Shown: piece after piece, positions 35,329 to 47,066 of the stretch | Layout of the letters: each line of letters begins with the position of its first letter | How positions within the stretch are numbered: the first letter of the stretch is position 1 | The notes under the pieces: generated by a model | Told to the model about the DNA's origin: nothing | The model's input: only the letters and a program-made list of their open reading frames with translations | The model's database searches: none | Origin: Carex sylvatica | Lineage: Eukaryota > Streptophyta > Magnoliopsida > Poales > Cyperaceae | Assembly: GCA_964058845.1 (NCBI GenBank) | Contig: CAXKVR010000109.1 | Location: 434,001 to 498,000 of the forward strand | Direction of reading: 5' to 3' | Length of the DNA stretch: 64,000 nucleotides | Program-made: the position numbers and the translations under genes

Positions 35329-37466
35329 GGGGGTGTTTGGTTCACGTTTTTAGACGATAATTTCCTGGCATTGTAATTCCCGGAAAATTGATGAGTGCGT
35401 TTGGTAAAACTAGAATGGAAATAGACTCAGTAATCCTTGATTCCTTGCAATCCCGATTACCAGATTTGTGGCTATGGCGATAGCCAAATAAAATGTGGAA
35501 TTTCTTCATTCCCGCTCGACGGTAATCTCTCTCATTCCCTGTTTCTCAAAAATAATTTATTTCTCCATGGACACTTCTCCGACTTCTCTTTCCTCTCTCC
35601 TCTCTTCTGCCTCTCTTCTCTCCAAGCGATCCCTTTTTCTGGGTTTGCTCTTCTCCGATTTTATTCTCGGTGTGCCGACTTCACGCTGTGAACCGACGAC
35701 ACTGGTATTTCTCTCTCTTTTCCCTTGTTCGATTTTACTCAGTTGATTTCAATTGGCTTTTATGGCTGAGAATGGTTGATTTTAGTGGGTTATTGTTTGT
35801 TTGGATGGAATATGGATTTTCCCTATTTACGAAGATAAATTAAATTAAACTGAAATGAACACAACAGAATACATCTTTGAACTATTAAAGTTATAGAAAC
35901 AAATTGAAAAACGGATTCGATCTGTTGAATGCTAGTTACTTAAAAGATTGAATTTATTTATCAAACTTTTTAACAGTCCATTTTCTGATCCATTTGAATT
36001 TGGGCTTCAAAGAAAATTTCTAAAGGTTTGATAAATAAATTTAATCTTTTCAATTGCTATTAATTTACTTATTACATGGTTTTATTTGTGCTACGATTGA
36101 CCTTAGGCAAATAAATGTTTTGACTTTTGAGACCGATTAACAATCAAGTCTTCAAATTTTTTACTTTAGACTAGATTCACACATGTTCGTACCAGCACAA
36201 AAATTACAATGCAATATATTACAGTACAGTAGTATTGGGTTGTGGTACAGCTACTGGATCTTGCTTTTACTGTCACTGGTACTCTTACTGGTTTTTGAAT
36301 ATGACTGATATTGGATTGCGCCTCACTGATACATTTTCCTTACTGGTACTATTTTTGCCATGCACTGCTTTCTCTTTTGATACTATTTTTGCCAAGCATT
36401 TTGTGTTTTTTCATCTAATATGCGTTTGAACTTGATATCCAGTTCTCAATTCTTTTAGTTCTTGACACTGATAAAAACTTGTAATTATTGTTACTTTGTG
36501 CAGTGTTAGCCTAAACTGCTATGCCAGAATTGTGGAGACGAATTGAATCATTTTTGTAGCTAAAGAGGACATTCATGTTGGTCAAGAGCTGACAGATATA
36601 TCACTTGTGACGTATTATGTAATTTATTTTAGCATAGCATCAAACTATATCTCGGTATAGATGGCATAGGGTATAGGTTTCATAGGTTCTCTGTGTAAGG
36701 TTTCATCCTAAAATTAATTGAATGTTACTAATTTATTAACAATGGTAGCTAGATTGAAACTTCATTATTGTGAATGATTTGTAATTGACTATATTTTTTC
36801 TCATTGGTAGATTCTCTAGCTTGAGACTCTCAATTAGATCAACTTCTCTTTCTATAGTATACTTGTCCTATTTTTTGTTTCATAATCAATTTTCTTTATT
36901 TGGTACTTAGTGGTGTAATCAAATTCAGTACCTTATCAGGTTCTTGTTGGTATGTACTGGTACAGAAAAATTAATTGTAGTTGTTACATACTGGTATGCA
37001 TATTTCAGTACGTACCGAGATCAAAAATAGACTGCTCATTTGAGATAATGTACTGGTACATTATAATAATGCAAATTAGAACATACTGGTACACTTTTAG
37101 GTTCAACTATCTTATTGATTGATTAGTTTGCTCAATTTTCTAATTTTGTGGCAAGAGTAGGATATGAAGACCAATTCGTTCTCGAATTGTCTGATTTGTC
37201 TCTATGCTAGTATGAATTTAGTCTCAATTAACTAAAAAAAAATAGTTAATAATTTAAAAGTAATGAAGACAGGTTTCGATAGCAATTGCAATAGCTATGT
37301 GCGAATTAAACATGGTAATAGTGCATTTTTTGGAATATTGAAACAATAGCCATATACGAAACAAACATAGTAATGACACATGCTCTGAAATAATATTTTC
37401 TGGCATTACATTTTTTGAAATCCTTCTATTCTTTGGAATGACCTATAGCGTGAACCAAACACTCCC
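35329..37466. mobile_element. PIF/Harbinger-type DNA transposon, non-autonomous (2138 bp)
   Basis: The left end GGGGGTGTTTGGTTCACG and the right end CGTGAACCAAACACTCCC are inverted repeats with one mismatch. TAA flanks both sides (35326-35328 and 37467-37469), the 3-bp target duplication of PIF/Harbinger elements. The interior has a GC- and CT-rich stretch (35490-35720) with short open frames, then many ACTGGTAC words (36200-37100). No DDE transposase is evident. Confidence 0.85.
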
Positions 37467-37529
37467 TAATTAATTCGTAAGAAGGGAAGAATTATTTCCG
37501 CATCCAAAAAATCTCTGTTACTACCATGT

Positions 37530-39020
37530 GAACAGCTGGATGCATGAAGATATGCGATCTGAAGTAGGTCAAATCAAGTGCATTAAACAAATGCATTTAG
37601 TACACCTCGAGAACTGTAATTGAGTTGAACTAATGGATACATACATATATATACAAATGAGCAGTTGCGTGTGCGCAATCTAAATATCTTGTGGTCAACT
37701 ATTTTAATTAAACAAATTAAAATCAATATGCACATCACCTCTGCCTTGAACTATTCTCTTCGTGTGATTGTTTGGTTTCTTGTGATTAACTAATTTAATT
37801 AAACTAATTGAAATCAATATATACATCAGCTCTGCCTTGAATTATTGTCCTTGTGATTGTTTGGATTCTTGAATCTCGGATCTTTTTGTCGCGCAACACG
37901 TGTGCAATATAGTGCTCAAATGAGTCAATTTCTAAAAGGATATTAAAAATTCCTGCACCATGAATTTTAAAACCATCGAACGGTCCAGAGCTGAACAACA
38001 CTCAATCTTTCAATTGCATCTAACAAAATCATAGGATTTCTAGATTTATATTTTTAGATTTTAATTGAAAAATATCAGTGCTACTATAATAGAACGTAAA
38101 AAAATTTGGTTTCCAATCACCTATTCACCCAGACAAAATCTCAGCCGTTCATTCACTAAATCTTAGCCTCTCATCAAAAGTATATTTCAATATCAGCCAT
38201 TAATCACTAATTTTAATTGCATGTATCTATTATATGTTACCAAACATATATAAAACTAAATTTAGTTATATATTAACTCGCTACATGAAAGCTACATGAG
38301 AAATGAAATGTTTAAATCTCATTTTTTTTTTCTCTAACAGCATCTCCCACGCATTGCATATCCTCTGAGATATCTCAACTTTTGTATGACCGAGGTGTCC
38401 GGTGCCTATTCGGGGGTAGCTCAGGGGCTAGTATTATTTGAGCTTCGAGATTCGTGCAAAAAGTATTTGAACGGTTGGGATTTTCCATGAAGTCATGCAA
38501 AGTTTGAGATATCTCAGAGGATACGAATTGCGCGTTTTCTCACTTTCTCCTTGGGATCAGCTTGTCTATTTTATATTTTTAGATGGCTACCATTCACGAG
38601 ATGAAATTTAATTTAGCACAGTGAGTGGAAAATTATTTATATTACAAATGAGTCTTCAATTGAAAGAACAACCAGATGAAATTCAAAAAGCTTGTGTTAT
38701 TTTGTTCTTCAAAAAATATTTTATTTATTCTTAGTTCTTAAAAATTTATGTTATTCATTCTTAGTTCTTAAACATTCATGTTATCACTGTAACTCATAAA
38801 ATTAAAGACATAGTCTTAAACCATTTTTCATGCAACTTAGAAATTTAATTTGGTGACATTTTAAGTTTATAATTTAAAAATTAGTGAATAAATATTTTGT
38901 TTCTCCGTTGCGAAGCACGGACACTTGACTAGTATACGTAAGTAATATTGAAATGTAAAAAGGTAGATATTAGAATTTTAACATTTTAGATGGATAATAT
39001 AATATAATGTTTGGAGACTA
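37530..39020 (+). repeat. Orphan copy of the P450 upstream region
   Basis: 37690-38060 closely parallels 31640-31920 in front of the P450: AATCTCGGATCTTTT, ACCATGAATTTTAAAACCATCGAACGGTCC, CAATTGCATCTAACAAA, ATAGGATTTCTAGATTTATA in the same order. After an insertion (about 38072-38950) the match resumes at 38980-39015 (TTAGAATTTTAACATTT; compare 31938-31955). No P450 exon follows. It looks like the upstream part of a duplicated P450 whose gene body was lost. Confidence 0.7.
38359..38523. mobile_element. Small inverted-repeat element (165 bp)
   Basis: TATCCTCTGAGATATCTCAA at the left matches the reverse complement of the right end (TTGAGATATCTCAGAGGATA). It lies inside the insertion that splits the orphan P450 upstream copy. 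Similar in layout to 58480-58654. MITE-like; no target duplication confirmed. Confidence 0.65.
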
Positions 39021-39029
39021 AATCAAGAG

Positions 39030-39411
39030 AACAGCTGGATGAAGATATGCGATCTCAACTTGACCAAATAAAGAGATCTTGACCAAATCAACTGCATTAA
39101 ACAAATGAATTGAATAAACCACGTGAAATGCCTTTAAGTAATGAATAAATACAACTGCATGCTCTTAAACAAATGCATTGTGTACACCTCGAGAGTACAC
39201 GTTAAGTATTAATTAAACTGCTCTTAAATAAATAAATACAACTGCTGTTGAACTAATGAATACATATAAATGAGCAGTTGGTTGTGCGCAATAATGTAAA
39301 TATCTTGTGATCAGCTAATTTAATTAAACTAATTAAATCAATATGCACATCAGCTCTGCCAATAGCGTCATAATCTAAAATATCTAGTGATCAGCTAATT
39401 TAATAGTCTAC
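39030..39411 (+). repeat. Second orphan copy of the shared upstream block
   Basis: It repeats AACAGCTGGATGAAGATATG, CATTAAACAAATG, GTACACCTCGAG, TATAAATGAGCAGTTG and ATATCTTGTGATCAGC in the order seen at 37530-37720, then TTAATTAAACTAATTAAATC and CATCAGCTCTGCC. No gene follows. Confidence 0.65.
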
Positions 39412-40750
39412 ATGCAGTTTACAAGTAGTTCCCTACGTCCTAGAAGTTTTTTCTGCAATTTTCACTCAGCCATAATTAGTTATCCCCAAAAATTGCTTTC
39501 TGCACAACTATTCAGACCTCCGTTTCGGTCAGGAACTCTCTATTTTGGCCTTGGCCGAATACACTGTTTTTTTGCGCAGCTATTTCGACCTCCGTTTCGG
39601 CCAGGAACTGTCTGCTTCGGCCTTGGCCAAACATACTTTTTTTGCACTTTGGTTTTGGTCAGAAACTGAGCTCAAAACTTCCCGGAACTAGATCTGTTTT
39701 GGCTAGAAACTGTGGTAAAAATTCAGAACTCTTTGCTATATCCATAAAAACTCCTTTTTGCAGCCCGTAAACATTCTTGATCTTTTTCAGATATTTGGAT
39801 TGCATTAAACTATTTAATTAAATCCAAAATAACATATAATTATCGCCATAATTATTTATCTCATGTTTAGGTAGAGGAACCAATTTATTAGGCATGTCAC
39901 ACATGTCAAATAAACCAATGAGCATTTCTAATCAATTTCTTATTGGTGTGACCCTGTGAAATCTATGGCATTTGGCAATGGAATCTGAAACTTCTTTCGA
40001 TTTAATAAATTACAAGCGGCACCTAGCAATATTCATTACCCAAAAGACACAAATGATAAGTACTGGCTATATCACAATCCCTATGGCAACAATTGCCTCA
40101 TGTCAATTTCATATCTCATGATATCATGAATAGATCCAAGGTAGGAATGTGTCATCCTTGTATATCCACTTGTTTCTTGATTCTGAAATAATTCAGTAAT
40201 TATGATTAACTCCTTAATCATATGTGCACATATTTGTATTATTTCATCAAGGGGCCCAATAATATTATCACTCATTTATATGAGGGACATTGATATTCTT
40301 AATAATTACTCTCTCTTCACATAATAAATACATATTGAGGTAGGATATGTATGATTGCCAGTTATGGACAGCATTGAATAATACCCACAAATATGCATTC
40401 TCATGTGAGAGAAACAATTATCTCATACCTTATAAATCCAAACACAAATAAAACATTAATGACAAAACCACAGTCCATATTAAATGTTTTATTTTGATCA
40501 CGTCCAATCCCATGATCTCCATCAGGTATCCATTTGATTAGATTGACAACTCATTGTCCTTTGATCTACAGACCATGATCATCATCTAACCTAAATGGTA
40601 ATCTTTCAATGATAATTAATGTTTCTTGTTAATTACCAAGATTAGACACAATTTAGAGTATTTATTAACTCATTTAAAGAGTTTCACAATTCCAAGTGCT
40701 CAATCTAATAATCTATAAGTAATAAAATATTCAAGGAACAAGATGATAAA
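39412..40750. repeat. Unclassified, possibly LTR-type, non-coding repeat
   Basis: 39510-39650 holds two ~75-bp tandem copies (shared ACCTCCGTTTCGG, AGGAACT, CGGCCTTGGCC). 39770-40740 has no open frame of note and even base composition, resembling long terminal or untranslated regions of retrotransposons. I could not fix ends or a primer-binding site. Confidence 0.35.
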
Positions 40751-41206
40751 TAAATCATTCAATTACACAAATAAAACTAAAAGAACAATGATTTTTTGAT
40801 TGGCTTCTAGATCATAACACCAATAATTTCTCACTTGAGCAAAAGTCAATTTCATATACATGGTGGCAAGTCAATTTTGATGATGAAAGATGTACATGGT
40901 AGGGCCCACTAAGGAGTGACAAGTCAATTTTGATGCTTAAAGATGTATATGGTTGGGCCCACTAAGAAGTGACAAGTCAATTTTGATGTTGTGGGATGCT
41001 GCAAATTGATTGGTCACTCCTTAGTGAGCTGCACCGTGTACATACATATATATCCACCACTTAATCTCATTCTTATCAAGACCTTGCATCTCCAACACTC
41101 ATTCAGTCTTAACGACTAAACTCTTCTGATAGAGAAATGCGAAGACTTACTCGGTCTTTAGAAATCCTTTCTCTATCCAATTTCTATTCTAAATTTCAGA
41201 AAAAAA

Positions 41207-41710
41207 GTTTGAAATCAACAATCTATGTTTTCTTTAGAAGATGCCTCACATTAATTTTGATGTGATAACGATATCTCTAATTGGTAAGAAATTTCTCCTC
41301 AATCCTTGCATTTTGAGCTTGTTTCAGTTGTCTATTTGGTTTTTCCTATATAGGGTCTGTTTTTAACACTTATAGCCAACTTCATATATCCCCTTTCTCT
41401 TTCTCTTTTTCTCTCTCTCTCTCCCTCACACATGTACACTGACAAACAAAAACACACACACATACAATTGTAGTTTATGGGTGACGGTTTAGAAATCAAA
41501 TAAGTGGAAAAATAAGCATATATGAAGTTGGTTATAAGTGGGAAAAACAGACCCTAAATAATAATTAACAAAAACCAAACAGATAATTGAAACGAGCTTA
41601 AACTGCAGGGACTAATGGCAGATTTTTTTTTTTTTTACCAAGAGATGTTTTTAATTATCACATCACAATTAACGTGAGACTTCTTCTAAAGAAAACATAG
41701 ACTATTTATT
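41207..41710. repeat. Imperfect long palindrome
   Basis: The left arm is about 41207-41390 and the right arm about 41517-41710, mutually reverse-complementary with mismatches. The spacer of ~125 bp contains a CT microsatellite (41397-41424). Transcribed through, it would fold into a long hairpin. The left arm plus spacer is the inverted partner of 3547-4009 in copy A. Confidence 0.75.
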
Positions 41711-43757
41711 CTGGAAATTATTTCCATCTTGACAGGACTGGTAGGCAGGACTGCTTTTGATCCAGAAATTGAAAAAAAACATTGACATTTAATATGCAAA
41801 TTTATCCATCACAATGTATTTTTGCAAGCTATTGATGCGGATCAAGCTGCTCTTAGTAAAACAAGTCACATGGATATCTCCGGCATTCCTTCCCTCTTGG
41901 CGGTGTTTAGCGCTCAAAACCTATGTGCACATATGTGATATTCACACCTTTTTTTGACATTGGTGATTATTAGACCTATGTGGTTAGGTGAGGAGTGAAG
42001 TAAAATAGATTTTTAAATAAAAAAATGTATTTGTCAATTTAATTTTTAAAATAATTAAATAAAAAAAATAGACAAAAGGAAATTAATCTCTTGCCCTACT
42101 TGTTGTCCACCTACGCTCTCTCTCCTTGAACCTTTTATCTTTTCGCCCACTCATTAACGATTTCTTTATCCATAATATTTAAAAAAAAGGAATAACTGTT
42201 GTCATATCCTTCAAATAATCTTAAATATCTGAATTTTTCATCTAATAAATGGACTATAAGAATAAGATTGCATAACCTTCGGAGAACAAAAATGACAGTA
42301 AAAAGAACTACGTACATAGGGGTAAAACTGTCTATAAAGTTAAAACATGTAAAGTTGTTGTGTTAAAAAAAAATTTATTGTGTTAATAGCAGCACCCAGT
42401 ACCGACCCAAGAAGTGCAAGTGAATTAGTAAACCATGTTTCCGTTAGCAAGAAAATTCTCACAGACTTTTAAATTTTCAATGATTTGCAGCAGTTGAAAG
42501 CAACATTAATTATCACATCATCAGTGATTTCCTTGTTTGACATTCTCTCAATTGAAAGTTCAGTTTCCATCTAATGTCAAGCCTGTAAGGCCAATTTTCT
42601 ACCTTCTGTCATTATTTTCAATGACTACGCACCTTATGCCAAAAATAAAAAATAAACAAAAGTTCTTCTTTAACTTCCATGTGCTGTCATTATCTTTAAC
42701 AAAAATATATATACGTACATTTTTCAGGAAAATATATAACGTTTAACTGTATAAGTTTTACTAATCCGCAGTAATCACCAATAATTATAACTTCTAGAAA
42801 ATGTATTCGACTGTATACAACAGTAATCTGAATATATAGAAATATTATTACCAATCCATATCAGTGAGGTAATTAAATTATTCTAAATTACCAATATATT
42901 ATTTAGTAATTTTAATAAGTTTGTTAAAATTTAATTTGGACTTCTTTATAATATACAATAATTTATAGGGGCAAAGTGTAAATATTAATAAAAGAAGAAA
43001 AAAAAATGTCAACATATGGCACTGAGGCCACGAGGCCCACATGCGTAAAGATCAAATTTTACCCCCATTTCCTCGTAAGCCTCTCAATTCTCAAAGCATT
43101 TTTCTTCACTTTTAGGATGAGATCAATGAAAAAAATAGAAACAAACAAATGAAACGAAAAAAAAAAGGAAGAAGAAAACGGAAACAGAGAAAGCAAGAAA
43201 GAAAGAGAGATAAAATTTAGAGAAAAGAATGATAAAAGAAAGATTCGAAATATGTCTATCGGATGTAACTATCAAAACGGCGAACGAGACGGGATTTTTC
43301 GAAGTAGTAGATTCTTGTAAACTTAACTTCTTTTCATACGATATCAGGTTTATTGTACGGATACAAAGAGGTCATTCTGAATTGCAACAAGCATCAAAAT
43401 TGGGTTATTGTACCGAACATAATGCATCAAGAGGTCATTATGTTCGGTACAACAAGCATTATGTTCAATCAATTTTAAAATAATTAATTATGTTATCGAA
43501 CTGGTACAGTAAGCTAATATTAGTACATGCCTTTGAAATATACTACAATCAATTGGGTTTGAGCCGAGTTCGGGCCGAGTCTAAAGAATCCAATGGACCG
43601 AGCTGAGTTAGGCTTTACTCTTCAAAGTTGAGCTGAGCCGAATTGGATTTTAATAAAAGAATGAATGGGTCAGGCCAAATTTTGAGCAAGTTCCGTTCAT
43701 TAGCACCCCTAAAAATAGATAAGCTTTTAATTCCTGCACAGAGAGAGGCGGGTTGGG

Positions 43758-44070
43758 AGCAAAACTAAGACGCACCTTTTTTATATTTTGAACAACACCA
43801 TCGGTTCATATCTAGTAACAAGTCGGTGTATAGTGGACATAGGTTAGCGCCTTAGCTGCATATTATCGCCCTTGATTAAGTACAGTAAAAAGTTGGTGCC
43901 ATCTACCCAATAGCTGATAGAGATCAACAGCTAGTTGGTATATTGGGACCATGCAACACCAACAGTTGGTTTTATCTTAACGAATGTCGAAGACGCATTT
44001 AAAATCAACTGGGGGACAAAATTAACCGATGTTTGATTGGAACCAAACAATCGGTGTTAATCTCCATTAT
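43758..44070. repeat. Dispersed repeat, copy B version of 4380-4690
   Basis: Near-identical to 4380-4690 and inherited by the segmental duplication; see also the diverged copy at 34845-35190. Confidence 0.7.
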
Positions 44071-44269
44071 TTTTGTAAAGGTTAAACGAGAATTAAATTA
44101 GAACACCATAGTAAAATATTTGTTTTCTTTCTGGCCATGATAATTAAAAAAGTCACAACTCAATATGACGTGAGAAAGAGATATAGCATCTGTAAGCATT
44201 ATTAAACAAATGCATTGAGTACACCTCAATAATGAATAAATTAATACAAGTTCTGCGCGATTATCTAAA

Positions 44270-44440
44270 TATCTAGTGGTAAGTATTTTAATTAAACAAA
44301 TTAAAATCAATATATACACACATCAGCTCTCCTTGAATTAATTATACTCTCAAATATACCCATCAACTTCTCCTCTCCTATCTGCGCCTCTTTCGTTCTC
44401 CACTTCTCATCTAGCACAATAGCGCACAAGAGTTATAAAT
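44270..44440 (+). promoter_or_regulatory. Candidate promoter and 5'-UTR exon of the pseudo-OSC
   Basis: Same block as 4890-5056: ATATATACAC TATA-like sequence near 44309, CT-rich leader, and GTAAGT donor at 44441. The acceptor before the start codon is TTTTGTGCAG, ending at 47753. The upstream signals therefore look intact although the gene body is broken. Confidence 0.35.
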
Positions 44441-46417
44441 GTAAGTTCTCATCTCTAAATATTTTTGTTACGAAAATATTAAAGGTGGTGGGCATAGGTA
44501 TTGTGATTTCTTATACATTGAACATTTTTCTCCCACTTCGTGGCTTCCTATGATTTTTCTTCTCTTGTTGTTTTATTAGATTAAATTGCAGAATTCTCTA
44601 CAAATTTTTTTTTGCACCTATTCTCATTAATATAGGTCGAAAATCTAATTGATATTTACATGTTACTTCTGATTTTACCTTCGTGCCAGTTTATTAGATA
44701 AGTTTATGCTGGAAACTGTATTTAGAACAGTCTGATAACATCTTTAACAAACATTATATTTTAATTTATTTTGTACATGATAAAATAAATTCAAATAAAG
44801 TGTACATCTTTTGACATTTGGTTAAAAACCTGTACATATGCAAATAAAATACGATAGATGATAGAGTATAAACTACGCATATGCTGAAAACTCATCATAT
44901 TCATTGATTAAATAGAGTATCAAGTATCAACTATGCTGAAATAGAGAAATATGGACCCGTGATTAAAGATGTTAACAATCTTTCATTTGGTTCTACAGTG
45001 TCTTTTTTTATTTTTTTTGTTCCGAACAACAATATCTCCATTTTTACCATAATACAAACGACGATGAAGTGATCTAGCCAGCACGACATAGTTTTTGGCA
45101 GTGAAAGAGTGTGTTTATAGTTTTAATGCTTATATTATATTGTATTAGTGGATAATTTAATTTTAATCATTTAACTAAATATAAATTATTGACAATTTAA
45201 TTTTTTATCAATTTTTTCCTATTTTTTAGTGTAAAACAAGCTTCTGACCAAAAAGTCCGATTTTTCGATCTGAATCGGCCAGGACCGATCCCGATCCTGA
45301 TACCGATTACTACTATGAGTGAAACTCTATATTGGATTTGAGAGAGAGAGAGAGAGAGAGATGGAGAGATTGAAGGAGTTTTCCAAGAAGAGATAGGGGC
45401 AGTGAAAAAAGAAAGAGGAGAGAGTAAAAAGGAAAGAGAGCGGCGTGGAAACTCTAGGAGAGAGACATGAAGGAAGGGGAGAGGAAAAGAAAGAGATGAG
45501 AGAAAATTATATGAGAGACAGGGAAGAGATGAGAATTAAAAACATGGCAATGATCGAATACGTGCAAAAATCTCTAAGGACTATTCATACAGGGTTCAAG
45601 AAAAAAAACCAAATCAAACATGGTTCCGACAAACAACAGTATATAATTTACAGGGGCTGTCGAAGAGATGCGAAAAATATAAATTTATAATTTATTAGCA
45701 TCCATATTTGCCGGCCATTAAAGAAACATAAAAGTAGCTTTATACTAAATTGAAACAATTTATACATATAGATTTGAGGCATAATTATAAACAAATTTGT
45801 ACATACATACATACAAATTTAACACATTTATTGATAAGGAGGGTGTATATACATCTACAAATTTATACATACACATTTAAATGTAACACAATTAATTAAT
45901 CAAACAACATAAATACATATTTAACAAACAACAAGCATATCCTTTAAAAAAATAGGGATGATCAAATTGGCGTCGAAGAAGAGGCTCACATCAATTTGCA
46001 AATTTAAGTAATTGTCGAGTCTCAATCCATCTTTCTTACTCAGCATGAGTTGCAGATTAACCCCTTTAGCAAAGGAGTTAATCTGCCTCAAAGGCCAACT
46101 AAGAAGACGGGCAGAGCTCAACATTTGATTGGTCTTTCGGAATTAATGTGCTTCGCTTCTTCCACACCGATCAATTCATGTCATTTTATTCTTCTATCTA
46201 AAGATTAAGCTCATCATGAGTTTTGAATCTTGACTACCGAAATTATCAGTGTGGCGCCCGAAACTCATGATGATGAGCTCAATTTCCCGAGAATCATGAG
46301 AGGGATAAGCGAGAAAATGAAAAGACAATGGGAGGGGGGGGTCATGACTTAAATTGGGTTGAAGGGGAAGGTGCACATCTTGAGAGGGTGTCCCTTCAAG
46401 AAATAAATTTTGATCAG

Positions 46418-46737
46418 AGGTGCTTGTGAAAGTGCGAATTAATCATACACTGTGTTCTTCTAAACAAAAAACTGTGTTTGAAAATTGAGCAGAATCATAC
46501 ACGGTTGCTTGCCTTTCAACTGTGTATGAAGTGGTAAAATCATACACGTACAGTTTCTTAATATAGAACCCATGTACAAATCTAGGTGCCTTTAGTACAC
46601 GGGTGCTATTCTTGTTGATCGTGTGTGTACGGTTGAGCGCATTTTTGCCCACGCACCTCATCCCTTTTCACTGTTTTGTTGGAAATGTGTTCTATATATA
46701 TGATATGCCGTATATGATAAGAGTTTTTCTGTAGTAG
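46418..46737. mobile_element. CACTA-type terminal remnant (copy B)
   Basis: Duplicate of 7040-7358; same TTTTTCTGTAGTAGTG end. Confidence 0.5.
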
Positions 46738-46956
46738 TGTGAAATCTAAAAATGCACAATATGTGGTGCTTAAGATTTGAACTCAAGTCTTCACACTTAT
46801 AAAGTGAAATTTTAGTCACATTGCTTTAAGTAAACATTTGACATTCCACGAAGGACACTGAACTATATAAAAACATTTAAACTAAATAAAATTTCAATAG
46901 TGATCATAAAAATAGCTAAACACCTTATGAATGAATGAATGTAAATCCGTCCTGAG

Positions 46957-47066
46957 CAGAATATTTCCTGCACCATTATCATTACGTAAATTGTTTAAGC
47001 GGATATTTCTTCTCAGGATATTTCCTGCACCATTATCATTACGTAAATTGTTTAAGCGGATATTTC
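46957..47066. repeat. 57-bp tandem duplication specific to copy B
   Basis: ATATTTCCTGCACCATTATC ... AAGCGGATATTTCTT occurs twice in direct succession here but once in copy A (about 7580-7632). It sits in the candidate 5'-UTR intron. Confidence 0.85.

Noticed and set aside
35437..35746. Two overlapping frames of 83-84 codons as a gene
   Set aside because: Inside a Harbinger-type element; at best a captured gene start, with no following exons recognised.
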